Shown: positions 52,802-62,648 of the stretch, in pieces
How the letters are laid out: each line of letters begins with the position of its first letter
How positions within the stretch are numbered: the first letter of the stretch is position 1
Assembly: GCA_000961585.1 (NCBI GenBank)
Contig: LADN01000023.1
Coordinates: 1 to 64,000 of the forward strand
Direction: 5' to 3'
From: Peptococcaceae bacterium BRH_c4a
Lineage (GTDB): Bacteria > Bacillota > Desulfotomaculia > Desulfotomaculales > Desulfocucumaceae
DNA: 64,000 nt
Notes under the pieces: generated by a model
What the model was told of the DNA's origin: nothing
Databases searched by the model: none
What the model saw: only the letters and a program-made list of their open reading frames with translations
Position numbers and translations under genes: made by a program

Positions 52802-54125
52802 TGACGAGGAGCACATGTGCTGGGCACTGGAGAGGGCCATGAAGCAGGAAGGCTACCAGGTGCTGACCACCACCCGGGGCCGAACCGGGCTTGATTTAAT
52901 CAGGGAAGAAGCTCCCTCCTTGATCATCCTGGACCTGAAAATGCCGGAAATGGACGGAATGGAGGTATTAAAGAAGGCTAAGGAGCTCAATCCCAAACTG
53001 CCGGTTGTAATGCTTACCGCCCACGGAACCATAGAAACCGCCATAGAGGCCATGAAAATAGGGGCTACAGACTATCTTGCCAAGCCCTTTGACCTTGACG
53101 AATTAAAAATGGTCATCCGGCAGAATCTTGTGATGAGCCAACTGGTTAGTGAGGTTAATTTCCTCCGGTCCGAACTGACCAAGAAATACTGGAAAATGAT
53201 TGGTGAGAGTCCCGCACTGAAAGAAGTGCTATATTTAATTGAAAAAGTTTCCAGCAGCAACGCCGCAGTGCTGATAACAGGTGAAAGCGGAACCGGAAAG
53301 GAAGTGGCAGCGGTAGCCATACACAAAAACAGCCCCAGGCGCGACCACCCCTTTGTGCCGGTAAACTGTGCGGCCTTGCCGGAAAACCTCTTGGAAAGTG
53401 AGCTGTTCGGGCACGAAAAGGGCGCTTTTACCGGTGCTGTGGCAAGAAAACTGGGTCGTTTTGAAATGGCTGACAGGGGCACCCTTTTCCTGGATGAGAT
53501 TACTGAAATGCCATTAAGTATGCAAGTAAAACTTCTCAGGGTTTTACAGGAAAAATCCTTTGAAAGGGTTGGAGGAAACGAGACTCTTCATGTGGATGTA
53601 AGAATTATTGCAGCCTCCAACAGAGATATCAACAGCGCCATTGAGAAAGGACTTTTCAGAGAGGATTTATATTATCGACTGAACGTGGTTCACATAAACC
53701 TCCCTCCGTTACGTGAAAGAAAAGAAGACATCCCTCTGCTGACCAGCCACTTCATAGAAAAATTACGGCCAACATATCTGGTCAACGGCATTAGCAACGG
53801 AGCCATGAAGCTCCTGATGAAATACCATTGGCCCGGCAATATCAGGGAGCTTCAGAATGTTCTGGAAAGGGCAGCCATTATTTCACATAGTAATGAAATA
53901 ACTGTTGAGGATTTGCCTAAGGAATTTCAGATCGGTCCCGCAAAACCCGGCGCAGACATGGTGGTCGGCCTGCCTGAAGGAGGAATTTCCCTGGAGGATC
54001 TGGAAAAAGAGTTAATAATAAAAGCCCTGGAAAAAAGCAAAGGCAATCAAACCAGGGCCGCTCAACTCCTGGGGATAACCAGATCCGCGCTCCTCTACCG
54101 CATTCAGAAGCATGGACTGAGTTAA
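52776..54125 (+). CDS. Sigma-54-dependent response regulator (NtrC family)
   Basis: A 449-aa regulator: receiver domain with Asp53 in LIILDLKMP, AAA+ domain with Walker A GESGTGKE and the sigma-54 contact GAFTGA near 217, and a Fis-type HTH (KSKGNQTRAAQLLGITRSAL) at the end. It needs sigma-54 RNA polymerase. No -24/-12 promoter is clearly visible in the neighbouring gap, so its target may be elsewhere. Confidence 0.95.
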   Translation: MIPKILVIDDEEHMCWALERAMKQEGYQVLTTTRGRTGLDLIREEAPSLIILDLKMPEMDGMEVLKKAKELNPKLPVVMLTAHGTIETAIEAMKIGATDYLAKPFDLDELKMVIRQNLVMSQLVSEVNFLRSELTKKYWKMIGESPALKEVLYLIEKVSSSNAAVLITGESGTGKEVAAVAIHKNSPRRDHPFVPVNCAALPENLLESELFGHEKGAFTGAVARKLGRFEMADRGTLFLDEITEMPLSMQVKLLRVLQEKSFERVGGNETLHVDVRIIAASNRDINSAIEKGLFREDLYYRLNVVHINLPPLRERKEDIPLLTSHFIEKLRPTYLVNGISNGAMKLLMKYHWPGNIRELQNVLERAAIISHSNEITVEDLPKEFQIGPAKPGADMVVGLPEGGISLEDLEKELIIKALEKSKGNQTRAAQLLGITRSALLYRIQKHGLS

Positions 54126-54296
54126 AACCCGAAAGATAGAGTATTATTATTTAGTAATCCGGTGGAAATCTTTTATCTTTTAAAGAAAAATAAATAAAAA
54201 AGAAGGATTATAAATCTTTCATGAGAATATTTTCAATAACCAAACACAATAGTAAGGTTAATTGGAAAATGGTAATTTAATAGCGGTGGTGAACCA

Positions 54297-54923
54297 ATGA
54301 TTTCTTCAAGCGGGGAATTACCTGTTGAAATTAAAACCCCTCAAGGGCCTGTATTTATTGAAGGTCCGGTTAGTGAGGACTATCTGAAAAAACTTCAAAT
54401 GAATGATGGACTGTCAAACTTTCGTACGCCCGACAGGCAGCATGAGGCATTGCGAATTATTTCCAGAGCTCCGGAGGGGCTTGTTTATATAGCCAGAACA
54501 GCCGAAGAAATACTGGGCTATGTTGTATTCCACTACCCCAGTCAGTTTTCCAGGTGGAGCAAACATCCCAGGATTCTGGAACTGGGCGCCATCGAGGTAA
54601 GCAGTAAATCCAAGAGGCTAAAGCTGGGAACACATTTGCTTAAAGCCGCCTTCGCCAATCCTGTCATGGAAGAGTACATTATTATAACAACGGAATTTTT
54701 CTGGCACTGGGATCTAAAGGACAGTGGTCTGGATGTGTGGAATTACCAGAGAATGCTGACAAAGCTCTTTGGGTCAGTACATTTTAAAAAGAGGCGCACA
54801 GATGACCCGGAAATTTTGGAACACCCTGCCAATATGCTTATGGTAAGGATAGGCGCCAGGGTATCGGGCACATATACCAAAAGCTTTGATAACATGCTTT
54901 ATCAGCAGTCCATTGTTGATTAG
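54297..54923 (+). CDS. acuA: AcuA-type protein acetyltransferase
   Basis: A 208-aa GNAT protein closely following the Bacillus AcuA pattern: IEGPVSEDYLKKL, RTPDRQHEALRII, ELGAIEVSSKSKRLKLGTHL (acetyl-CoA loop) and TTEFFWHWDLKDSGLDVWNY. AcuA acetylates the catalytic lysine of acetyl-CoA synthetase and turns it off. The synthetase-like protein at 17085-18791 has such a lysine (546). acuB/acuC partners are not next to it. The last 86 bases overlap, antisense, with the VanW gene. Confidence 0.88.
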   Translation: MISSSGELPVEIKTPQGPVFIEGPVSEDYLKKLQMNDGLSNFRTPDRQHEALRIISRAPEGLVYIARTAEEILGYVVFHYPSQFSRWSKHPRILELGAIEVSSKSKRLKLGTHLLKAAFANPVMEEYIIITTEFFWHWDLKDSGLDVWNYQRMLTKLFGSVHFKKRRTDDPEILEHPANMLMVRIGARVSGTYTKSFDNMLYQQSIVD

Positions 54924-56037
54924 AATCAAACATTAAGTTATCTTGTTTCTTTCCGATAATAACTACTTTAACATGCCCCTGATCCGGCTCGGTTGAGGAA
55001 ATTATATATACTGGGCGGTTAAGGTTATTCCTGAACCTGAAGTCCTTCTGATCTCCGGCCACCGTAGCATCAAAACCTGGCGGAACATACTTCACAGGCA
55101 TTGAATGGGGATAGCGCTCAATAATCTCAAAACCAGACAAAAGAACTGCCCCGTAAAGGGTTGTGGAAACCTGGCATACTCCTCCCCCATAGTCATCAAC
55201 CAATTGACCATCCGCTATCACTTTAGCCATGAGGTAACCGTTTTTTTCATCGATGGTCCCCACAACATCATTAAAGGAAAATATTTCACCCGGTTTAACC
55301 AGTTTACCGTTCAGTTTGCCGGAAGCCCTGACAATATTATTCACCCTGCCCACAGATCCAGCCTCAAACAGGGTAGTACACTCTCCCAATATATCAGTAA
55401 GGCCTGAAAGATCCTGTTCCCTTATTTCAGGTGCAACTATTTTAGGAGTAATGGCTAATTTTAGTTCCATGCCCGCACTGAAACTGTAGATATGCCCGGT
55501 TATTTCTGCAAGGTCCATTTCGCTCCCTTCCTTTCCGGGAACGACATTGACCTCATTTTTGTCCAGTAGCAACCGTGCATTCAGGGGTTTTATAGAATAC
55601 TCACCGTTTATTCTTTCCAATTCCCTCTTTAGCAGTTCGCTGTGAAATTTCAACGGCAGCTTGATGTCGGTGCTCTCAGTTTTATTTCCCAAAAGCTCCG
55701 AAACACGGCGCATCAAAGAACCTGAACGCCCTACGGCATAAGCGTTGGCTACTGCCTCAGGGTAATCGTAATAGGCTCCTACACTTTTCAGGGGCATAAT
55801 CCACTGACGGTCTTCCGCCACCAGGACAACTTCAAGACCTTCCGGGGGCGTCAGTGTCTCTCTCAGCAATTTTTCGGCCTGTTCTGGAGTGAGCCCTCCC
55901 AGCGGGAATCCTGCAGAGGTAACACCGGGCAGTATTCTATCTCCGTAACGCCCAGTCAATATAAACCCCCCAAAAAATATAGTGAGGGATATCAGCAGCA
56001 TTATAATAATAGAAAAGACAGCCACTCTTTTGAACAT
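54838..56037 (-). CDS. VanW-family protein with peptidoglycan-binding-like domain
   Basis: A 399-aa membrane-anchored protein (ATG 56037; TTG 56043 also possible). An N-terminal helix (VFSIIIMLLISLTIFFGGFI) is followed by a PG_binding_4-like domain with ITSAGFPLGGLTPEQAEKLL-type text, then VanW (VCQVSTTLYGAVLLSGFEII, about 285-350). The last 35 residues have no family resemblance and are encoded opposite acuA, so an original stop was probably lost. It is likely a cell-wall-associated protein. Confidence 0.87.
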   Translation of the reverse strand: MFKRVAVFSIIIMLLISLTIFFGGFILTGRYGDRILPGVTSAGFPLGGLTPEQAEKLLRETLTPPEGLEVVLVAEDRQWIMPLKSVGAYYDYPEAVANAYAVGRSGSLMRRVSELLGNKTESTDIKLPLKFHSELLKRELERINGEYSIKPLNARLLLDKNEVNVVPGKEGSEMDLAEITGHIYSFSAGMELKLAITPKIVAPEIREQDLSGLTDILGECTTLFEAGSVGRVNNIVRASGKLNGKLVKPGEIFSFNDVVGTIDEKNGYLMAKVIADGQLVDDYGGGVCQVSTTLYGAVLLSGFEIIERYPHSMPVKYVPPGFDATVAGDQKDFRFRNNLNRPVYIISSTEPDQGHVKVVIIGKKQDNLMFDSNQQWTADKACYQSFWYMCPIPWRLSLP

Positions 56038-56079
56038 TGACAATAATTATCACAGCTTTTTTTTGCTTTTTATTGCACT

Positions 56080-56838
56080 TCAATCAGTAACATTCATGGT
56101 CAGCTCGATATATTTATCCACGGATAGGGCCTTTTCAATTATTTCTTCGGTGATTACCTCACCTTGATCCACTATTACCTGCCCACCAGTCCCGGTGATC
56201 TTTTTAGTGGCCTTTTTACCGGCCAGATACTGGCGCTGCCTCGACTCAAAAACCTCCACCGGATCGCTTGCCGGCTTTTTATCCCTGGCCTCGGCAGATC
56301 GTGTCGGCTTAACTGATTCAATTACCACCACGTCAGATTTGGTTTGGGACAGTTCTTTAACCATGTAGCCTTCATAACCGTCCTCAATAACCAGGAACTT
56401 TGAACCATATGTCAGCACCTTTTCACCCGGCACCACAAGCCCGCCGCCATCCTCGGCAACAACCTCACAGCCCATTATTTTACCTGACTGCTCGTCCACC
56501 ACGTATTCCGAAACTGTACCTATGAATTTCCCCGATCTGGTCATTACGCCAGCCTTCACGACCTGTATGTTTTTATCAAGAATTGACACCAGCTCTGCCT
56601 TTGAACTTACAGGAAAGACATCACTGCCATTTAATATGGTAACGGCAAATTCGCCAACTCCCAAAACGGCTTCATATGGAAGCGCGCGCATCTCTGAAAA
56701 CCAGTTGACCCTGTCCAGCAAAAGGCACTCAACCTTTCTCTGGTTAGGATTGACCACTATTCCCGCCACAGTTCCCAATTTATTTCCCGATGATATTTCT
56801 ATAACCGGAAGACCTAAGATCTGTTGAGTTTTTTTCAT
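56080..56838 (-). CDS. PRC-barrel domain protein
   Basis: A 252-aa protein with two PRC-barrel repeats (about 5-75 and 90-160; GLPVIEISSGNKLGTVAGIV and VVKAGVMTRSGKFIGTVSEY) and a charged C-terminal tail of about 90 residues. The stop of the gene upstream overlaps its ATG. PRC barrels bind RNA or proteins; no precise role is seen. Confidence 0.85.
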   Translation of the reverse strand: MKKTQQILGLPVIEISSGNKLGTVAGIVVNPNQRKVECLLLDRVNWFSEMRALPYEAVLGVGEFAVTILNGSDVFPVSSKAELVSILDKNIQVVKAGVMTRSGKFIGTVSEYVVDEQSGKIMGCEVVAEDGGGLVVPGEKVLTYGSKFLVIEDGYEGYMVKELSQTKSDVVVIESVKPTRSAEARDKKPASDPVEVFESRQRQYLAGKKATKKITGTGGQVIVDQGEVITEEIIEKALSVDKYIELTMNVTD

Positions 56839-57851
56839 TATATTTCTCCTTCTAACCGTTTAATTTTTGTTTTCACCTCTTGAGCATCACCTGGATCCAG
56901 CGCATGGCCCCAAACGACATCCAACATTTCCAATACTGCCAGCGACTGTCCTTTATGCCCCCGGGCCAGGTATATGGAGCTTATCTCTATGCACAGCATA
57001 ACTGCCAGCTTTGGCGGGGGCTCCATCCTGAGAACTCTGAAAAAGTCTTCCACAGCACCGGCGCTGTCTCCGGAAGCCAGGCTGTCAAAAGCCCTGGCCA
57101 CCATTATGCTGATTTGGCTGTCACCCACCCATTCCTGTTCATCCCGGGTTTCCCCGCCGGAAATATCACCGGCCGTTCCTTCAAGCTCCCACTGCTCTTC
57201 GGTAATCACTTTTTCAGTCTCTTTCAGCAGATTGCCCGGGTAATCCTGCAAAACCGCGCCGCCATCCGCATAATCCCTGTCTGATGATGTGATGGCTTCT
57301 TCCACTGTGGCAACCTCATCCACCACATCCAAAATGGTCATTGCATCCCTGGTAATTCCGGGTTTATCAGATTCCTCCCCAATAACGACCTCATCAAGGA
57401 TCTCCAGCATATACAGTGAAACCGGGGGAATACACTCTTCAGATTGGGCTTCCCCTTCTCCCCGGGGTTCGTCAGTGGAAATTTCCTCCAAATCATCCTG
57501 AACTTCAATTATTTCTTCCGCACCATATTTCCCGGGCAAATGGGCAGCAACAACCTGACTGGCACAGAGCGCAAGAGCATCAACTTCTTCCTCCTCTACT
57601 GAGAAAAATCTGGTTTCTATAATGTAAAGAAGAGCTGCACCGATCATGATCAAAAGCCCATATAGATACAAAACCTTTGGATACGGCACCCGGGAAACCA
57701 GGAACGGATAAAGGATACAGTAGAAAATAGATATTCCAACGGCTATAAATAGTACGGGAGCCCTTATAGCTATCACGTGGCGTAAAATATACAGGCACGC
57801 CAGCATGATGGCATTGGCCAGAACGACCATCAGGACAAATTCAAACATCAT
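56838..57851 (-). CDS. Membrane protein with acidic linker and helical-repeat C-terminus
   Basis: A 337-aa protein starting at one of two ATGs at 57851/57848 behind GAGGTG. Three helices at the N-terminus (FVLMVVLANAIMLACLYIL and others) are followed by a strongly acidic stretch of about 150 residues and a TPR-like C-terminus (MVARAFDSLASGDSAGAVED). It probably anchors a complex with the PRC-barrel protein, whose gene it overlaps by one base. Confidence 0.65.
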   Translation of the reverse strand: MMFEFVLMVVLANAIMLACLYILRHVIAIRAPVLFIAVGISIFYCILYPFLVSRVPYPKVLYLYGLLIMIGAALLYIIETRFFSVEEEEVDALALCASQVVAAHLPGKYGAEEIIEVQDDLEEISTDEPRGEGEAQSEECIPPVSLYMLEILDEVVIGEESDKPGITRDAMTILDVVDEVATVEEAITSSDRDYADGGAVLQDYPGNLLKETEKVITEEQWELEGTAGDISGGETRDEQEWVGDSQISIMVARAFDSLASGDSAGAVEDFFRVLRMEPPPKLAVMLCIEISSIYLARGHKGQSLAVLEMLDVVWGHALDPGDAQEVKTKIKRLEGEI

Positions 57852-57981
57852 GCACCTCGGGAGATAAGTAATTGCCATAAACATCTATTAAAATACATTA
57901 AAGATAAAAAACTATTTTGTCAACATTTACACTTTGTTGTATATTCGCTGTGCGCATTTCGGTTCCTGCCTCAAACCGTCT

Positions 57982-58019
57982 AAAAAAAACCGCTCCCTCG
58001 ATAGTTTGATCAAGAGCGG
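57982..58019 (-). terminator. Terminator after the tldD gene
   Basis: CCGCTC and GAGCGG with an 18-base loop, followed on the minus strand by GGTTTTTTTT. It lies about 120 bases after the stop. Confidence 0.7.
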
Positions 58020-58135
58020 CGGCCAGTGGATTTCTTCTGTTGACAATGGGACGAGCGCCCTATGGTCTGCGTGGTTCCCAAACCAGAATACAGGACCTAT
58101 TCTGAGTTATGAGTTTTCAGTCCTGTTAACGATTT

Positions 58136-59563
58136 TTAGACTCTCCTTATTTTACCGTTTCCCTCAACCTGGACCGTTCCCCCCACCACAATGTCATCGA
58201 TCCACATGGTAGGCTGGGCGTCACTCACCGGAACCCCCTGCCCGTCTTTTCCGCATGTGCCGATGGTGAAGCCCAGGTCTTTTCCGACCATTTTAATATT
58301 TTTTAATACCTCGGGGCCGTTCCCGGTCAGGGTGGCCCCCCTGACCATAGGGCCTTTTTTGCCCTCCACGATCAAAAATCCTTCAGCCACATCAAACACG
58401 AAGTCACCGGTGGTGGTATTTACCTGACCGCCTCCCATTTTGGTTACCAGTACACCCCGCCCCGCCTCCTTAATAAGCCGATGGGGATCTTCCCTCCCAG
58501 GAGCAATGTAAGTATTGCCCATCCTGGGAACAGGTTTATGCTGATAGGATTCCCGCCTGCCGTGTCCGTTGGATTCTGTACCGTCTTTCAGCGCAGTAAG
58601 CCTGTCATAGAGAAAATCCTTTAAATGACCGTTTTCTATCAGGGTTACCTTTCTGGCCGGAACCCCTTCATCATCAAAACTGTATGAACCGTATTTGTCT
58701 TCCAGGGTTGCGTCGTCAATTACCGTTACAGATTCCGAGGCCACTGCCTGATCCTTCCTGCCCGTGTATACAGAAAGACCTTTTTGAACCAGATCGGCCT
58801 CCAGTCCATGGCCGCAGGCCTCATGGACCATGGTTCCGCCGGCTTCTCCGGCCATCACCACCGGCATCTTGCCCGATGGGGCCGGCCTGGCTTTTAGCAT
58901 CTCCACCGCTCTGGAGGCTGCCGCTGCAGCCATGTCCCGGGGGCTGTTGCGTTGCAGCAAATCAAATCCGGCCATGCTCCCAACAGCCTCGTAGCCGGTC
59001 TGGATGGTGCCTTCAAGGGAGGCCACCACCTGTATCATAAGCCTGGTCCTGATCCTCTCATCTTCCACATATTCCCCGTGGCTGTTGGCTATGGTTATAT
59101 TCTGAATGACATCGCCATAGCCCACGATAACCTGTTTAATACTATCCGGGTTTACATCCCTGGCTGCCCGGTCCGCAGATTCCACCGAGTTCACCTTGTC
59201 TTCGGTCTTCACATTGTCCGGTCGGACCCCGAAATTAAACTCCGCCCTGGGCTTTACCTTTGTAAGGTCAATGTTGTAGTCCTTTTTATCTCCCCTGGCC
59301 GCATGGCTTACTATCTTGGCGGCTCCGGCCATGCCCTCCCGGGTAAGATCATTGGTGTATGCATAGGCCGTTGAATCGCCGGATATAACCCTAATACCTG
59401 CGCCTATGTCAAGGCCAGAGTGCACTCTCTCTATTTTGCCTCCCTCACATCCGATGCCGGTAACCCTCTTGTGCTCGATATATATGTCGGCAAAATCTCC
59501 GCCATTCCTCAATGCTATCTCCAGTACCTCTTTCAGGACCTGCCGGTCAACCAATACAACCAC
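58136..59563 (-). CDS. tldD: TldD metalloprotease
   Basis: A 475-aa protein. The TldD/PmbA signature HEACGHGLEADL (His near residue 244, Glu, His) is present, as is the C-terminal GTCGKDGQGVPVSDAQPTM. TldD works with TldE/PmbA to cleave unfolded or leader peptides, for example in RiPP processing. No TldE homologue is in the window, so it is either coded elsewhere or this is a lone form. Confidence 0.93.
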   Translation of the reverse strand: MVVLVDRQVLKEVLEIALRNGGDFADIYIEHKRVTGIGCEGGKIERVHSGLDIGAGIRVISGDSTAYAYTNDLTREGMAGAAKIVSHAARGDKKDYNIDLTKVKPRAEFNFGVRPDNVKTEDKVNSVESADRAARDVNPDSIKQVIVGYGDVIQNITIANSHGEYVEDERIRTRLMIQVVASLEGTIQTGYEAVGSMAGFDLLQRNSPRDMAAAAASRAVEMLKARPAPSGKMPVVMAGEAGGTMVHEACGHGLEADLVQKGLSVYTGRKDQAVASESVTVIDDATLEDKYGSYSFDDEGVPARKVTLIENGHLKDFLYDRLTALKDGTESNGHGRRESYQHKPVPRMGNTYIAPGREDPHRLIKEAGRGVLVTKMGGGQVNTTTGDFVFDVAEGFLIVEGKKGPMVRGATLTGNGPEVLKNIKMVGKDLGFTIGTCGKDGQGVPVSDAQPTMWIDDIVVGGTVQVEGNGKIRRV

Positions 59564-59679
59564 CTCAATGATCTGTAAATCTTACCATCATGTTATATTT
59601 TAAGCCCTTAAGCATTATTTGATACCGTCACTGTTATGATCTGAAGGAATTTCCCATGTTATTATACCCAACGACCGCC

Positions 59680-62112
59680 TTAGCAATGACACCCATGATG
59701 ACTCCCTTTACCTTCCCCGTCAGCCGATCCGAAATCCTTTAGGCTGCTGGCATATTCGGAAAGTTTTTGGTCAACCAGGTGGAATACCGTTCCCTCGGGG
59801 TAATTCCCCTTTTCATCAATCTCCCCTGCCCCAACCCCGGTAAGCAACTCAATCCCTTCTTCCACCCGGGAAACTGCATATATGTGGAATTTTCCCTCGG
59901 CTACAGCCTGAACCACCTGGTGGTTCAGCATAAGATTATCAATATTTCTGGCGGGAATGACCACTCCCTGTTTACCGGTTAACCCTCTGTCGCGGCACAG
60001 ATTAAAGAACCCCTCCACCTTTTCAATGACACCACCTACAGGCTGTATATCGCCTTTCTGGTTAACCGACCCGGTAACAGCAATGCCCTGACTCACCGGG
60101 AGGCCTGAAAGGCTGGACAGAATGCAATAAAGCTCTGTACTGGAAGCACTGTCACCGTCGACCCCGTCATACAACTGCTCGAAGGTTATCCTGGCCGTAA
60201 GCTGCAGCGGCCTGCTCTGAGCAAACTTTACCCCAAGGTAGCCCACCAGTGTCAGTACTCCCTTGGTGTGGCTACTACCGCTCATGTCAGACTCTCTTTC
60301 AATATTGACCACACCCTCCCTGCCCATGAAGGTGCTGACGGTAATGCATGAAGGACGCCCGAAGGAATAATCTCCAAAGTCAAGTACTGACAGGCCATTT
60401 ATCTTTCCTACCGACTCACCGTCTGTGGCCACCATCAAAACGTCTTTCAGCATCATCTCCTGCATTTTTTCCTCTATCCGGTTGTAACGGTATATTTTCT
60501 GATCTATGGCCTTCATTACATGGGAGGATCCCACCATGGGGGCGTTTTCAATTTCTGCCCAGGAGGCCGCCTCATAGACCACCTCGATGACCTCGTTAAA
60601 CCTAGTGGACAGTTTATTCTGGTTTCCTGCCAGACGGGAACCGTATTCTATCAGTTCGGCCAGACCGGTTCTGTCAAAGTGCCTGAGGTTCTCCCTGGCG
60701 CATACCGCTCCCACGAAGGCTGCGTAGTGGGCAAGATTCTCTTTGGTACGGGGCATTTCGGTATCGAAATCCACCTTGACCTTAAAAAACTTCTGAAAAT
60801 CTTCATCCATGGTTCGGAGCAGAGTATAGATCTGGTAGCTGCCCACTAAAACCACCTTGAGGTTAAGCGGAATGGGCTCCGGCCTTAAAGACACCGTGGG
60901 AACCATGCGATACTGTTCCCCTATGTTCTCCACCAGACACTCCCTGTTTTTCAGTGCCCTCTTAAGGGTATCCCACACCCCCTGATCACTGAGAACATCC
61001 TTTGCCTGTAACACAATGTAGCCACCATTGGCCCGATGAATGGCCCCTGCCTTAATCATGGTATGGTCGGTGCTCAGCGTGCCCATCTGGGTGTTATATT
61101 CTATCTTTCCGAAAAGATTATAGTAGTTGGGGCTGTTCTCAAATATTACCGGTGATCCGTTAGTTTCCGCATTATTAACAAAAAGGTTAACCCGATATCG
61201 ATCGAAAAGTGCCTGGCCTTCAGAATATATTCCAACACCATCGGCGCCCCCGCCGGGCTTTAGAATCTCCAGGTTGGCGGCTATATCGTCCAGTATCCCC
61301 TTCAGGTATTCCCGTACGCCCAAAAAATTGCCGTACTTTTCCTGTATTTTCTTTACCAGAGGGCCTGCCGCCACCAGCACAATTTGCTTATCCAGGTCAC
61401 CTATTTTTTGTTTGGTTTCCCTTTCCAGTTGACGGGTTGAGGATAGAACCTCCTCCAGCCTCTGCTGCAGGACCCTTCCCTGTTTTTCCAACTCTTCCTG
61501 GATTTCCCCCGGCAATGCCTCATACTCATCAACGGATAGCTTCTTCCCGTCCCTGGTGGGGGCAAAATAAAACCCGTTCTGCCCCTGCTTCATAATCAGA
61601 CCTGCATCTGCGGCCTCCCGCCTTACTCCGTTAATGGCCTTCTCAATCTCATCTTCCAGTTCCTGCACTATGGAGGACTTATTTTGCTCGTAGGCCTCTC
61701 CCTCAAAGGCCTTGGGGATTGCCATTTTCAGGTCTTTAATAAGCTCTTCCATATCTTTTTGAAGGCATTTACCAAATGTGGCGGGAAGGGGAACGGCCTT
61801 GGGGCGGTCAGGATTCGCAAAATCATACAGATAGCACCAGTCGTCCGGAGTATTCCCCTGTCCCGCCACCTGGCCCAGCACATCGTTAATATATGTACTC
61901 TTGCCGGTTCCAGTGGGTCCAGCCACATACACGTTATATCCGGGGGCATGCATGTTAACTCCAAACTGCATAGCTTTAACCGCTCTTTCCTGACCGATGA
62001 AGTCCTTCAGCGGCTGTACTTCTTCTGTAGTTTCACAGCTCAGTTCGTCGGGCCTGCAGTACCGTCTCAGCTTTTCCACCGGCACACGCACCTTTTGTTT
62101 AATGTCTGTCAT
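59680..62112 (-). CDS. Lon-like ATP-dependent protease (LonB type)
   Basis: An 810-aa protease. ATG 62112 follows GGGGG by 8 bases; TTG 62127 is an alternative. An AAA+ domain at the N-terminus with Walker A GPTGTGKS (65-72) and a long coiled-coil insertion of about 200 residues, then a Lon-C protease domain with GDSASSTELYC (Ser about 652) and GGVIEKVEGFF (Lys about 697). It differs from classical Lon by the N-terminal order and is close to the AAA_32/LonB group of spore formers. Confidence 0.93.
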   Translation of the reverse strand: MTDIKQKVRVPVEKLRRYCRPDELSCETTEEVQPLKDFIGQERAVKAMQFGVNMHAPGYNVYVAGPTGTGKSTYINDVLGQVAGQGNTPDDWCYLYDFANPDRPKAVPLPATFGKCLQKDMEELIKDLKMAIPKAFEGEAYEQNKSSIVQELEDEIEKAINGVRREAADAGLIMKQGQNGFYFAPTRDGKKLSVDEYEALPGEIQEELEKQGRVLQQRLEEVLSSTRQLERETKQKIGDLDKQIVLVAAGPLVKKIQEKYGNFLGVREYLKGILDDIAANLEILKPGGGADGVGIYSEGQALFDRYRVNLFVNNAETNGSPVIFENSPNYYNLFGKIEYNTQMGTLSTDHTMIKAGAIHRANGGYIVLQAKDVLSDQGVWDTLKRALKNRECLVENIGEQYRMVPTVSLRPEPIPLNLKVVLVGSYQIYTLLRTMDEDFQKFFKVKVDFDTEMPRTKENLAHYAAFVGAVCARENLRHFDRTGLAELIEYGSRLAGNQNKLSTRFNEVIEVVYEAASWAEIENAPMVGSSHVMKAIDQKIYRYNRIEEKMQEMMLKDVLMVATDGESVGKINGLSVLDFGDYSFGRPSCITVSTFMGREGVVNIERESDMSGSSHTKGVLTLVGYLGVKFAQSRPLQLTARITFEQLYDGVDGDSASSTELYCILSSLSGLPVSQGIAVTGSVNQKGDIQPVGGVIEKVEGFFNLCRDRGLTGKQGVVIPARNIDNLMLNHQVVQAVAEGKFHIYAVSRVEEGIELLTGVGAGEIDEKGNYPEGTVFHLVDQKLSEYASSLKDFGSADGEGKGSHHGCHC

Positions 62113-62303
62113 TTTAGAAACCCCCAAATTAGCACCCTATTTTCTCAAAATAATACTTTATCAGACTGATTAATTCCTTCTTTTATATTGTATTTAAATT
62201 ACAAATTGTTAAAAATACCATTTGACTTCTTTTAAAAGTTTTTGTATACTTATCATTGTCAATGAACGGCGGCGGGTTGTAGCCACCACGGTCATGACCT
62301 TAT

Positions 62304-62379
62304 GGAGCTGTGGTGTAGTGGTTAACATGCCGGCCTGTCAAGCCGGAGATCGCGGGTTCAAGTCCCGTCAGCTCCGCCA
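62304..62379 (+). tRNA. tRNA-Asp (GTC)
   Basis: A 76-base cloverleaf; acceptor GGAGCTG/CAGCTCC, anticodon arm CCGGC-CTGTCAA-GCCGG with anticodon GTC, T arm GGGTTCAAGTCCC and encoded CCA. Confidence 0.95.
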
Positions 62380-62383
62380 ACAT

Positions 62384-62459
<76 letters not shown>

Positions 62460-62488
62460 ACTAACATTATACAACAAAATTAATGCGT

Positions 62489-62563
62489 GCGGAAGTAGCT
62501 CAGTGGTAGAGCATCGCCTTGCCAAGGCGAGGGTCGCGAGTTCGAATCTCGTCTTCCGCTCCA
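62489..62563 (+). tRNA. tRNA-Gly (GCC)
   Basis: Acceptor GCGGAAG/CTTCCGC, anticodon arm CGCCTTGCCAAGGCG with anticodon GCC, T arm GAGTTCGAATCTC and CCA. Confidence 0.95.
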
Positions 62564-62573
62564 TTTTATGTCC

Positions 62574-62648
62574 GGCGACATAGCCAAGTGGTAAGGCAGA
62601 GGACTGCAAATCCTCCACTCCCCGGTTCAAATCCGGGTGTCGCCTCCA
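62574..62648 (+). tRNA. tRNA-Cys (GCA)
   Basis: Acceptor GGCGACA/TGTCGCC, anticodon arm GGACTGCAAATCC with anticodon GCA, T arm CCGGTTCAAATCCGG and CCA. Its 3' half overlaps the end of an integrase remnant on the minus strand. Confidence 0.95.
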
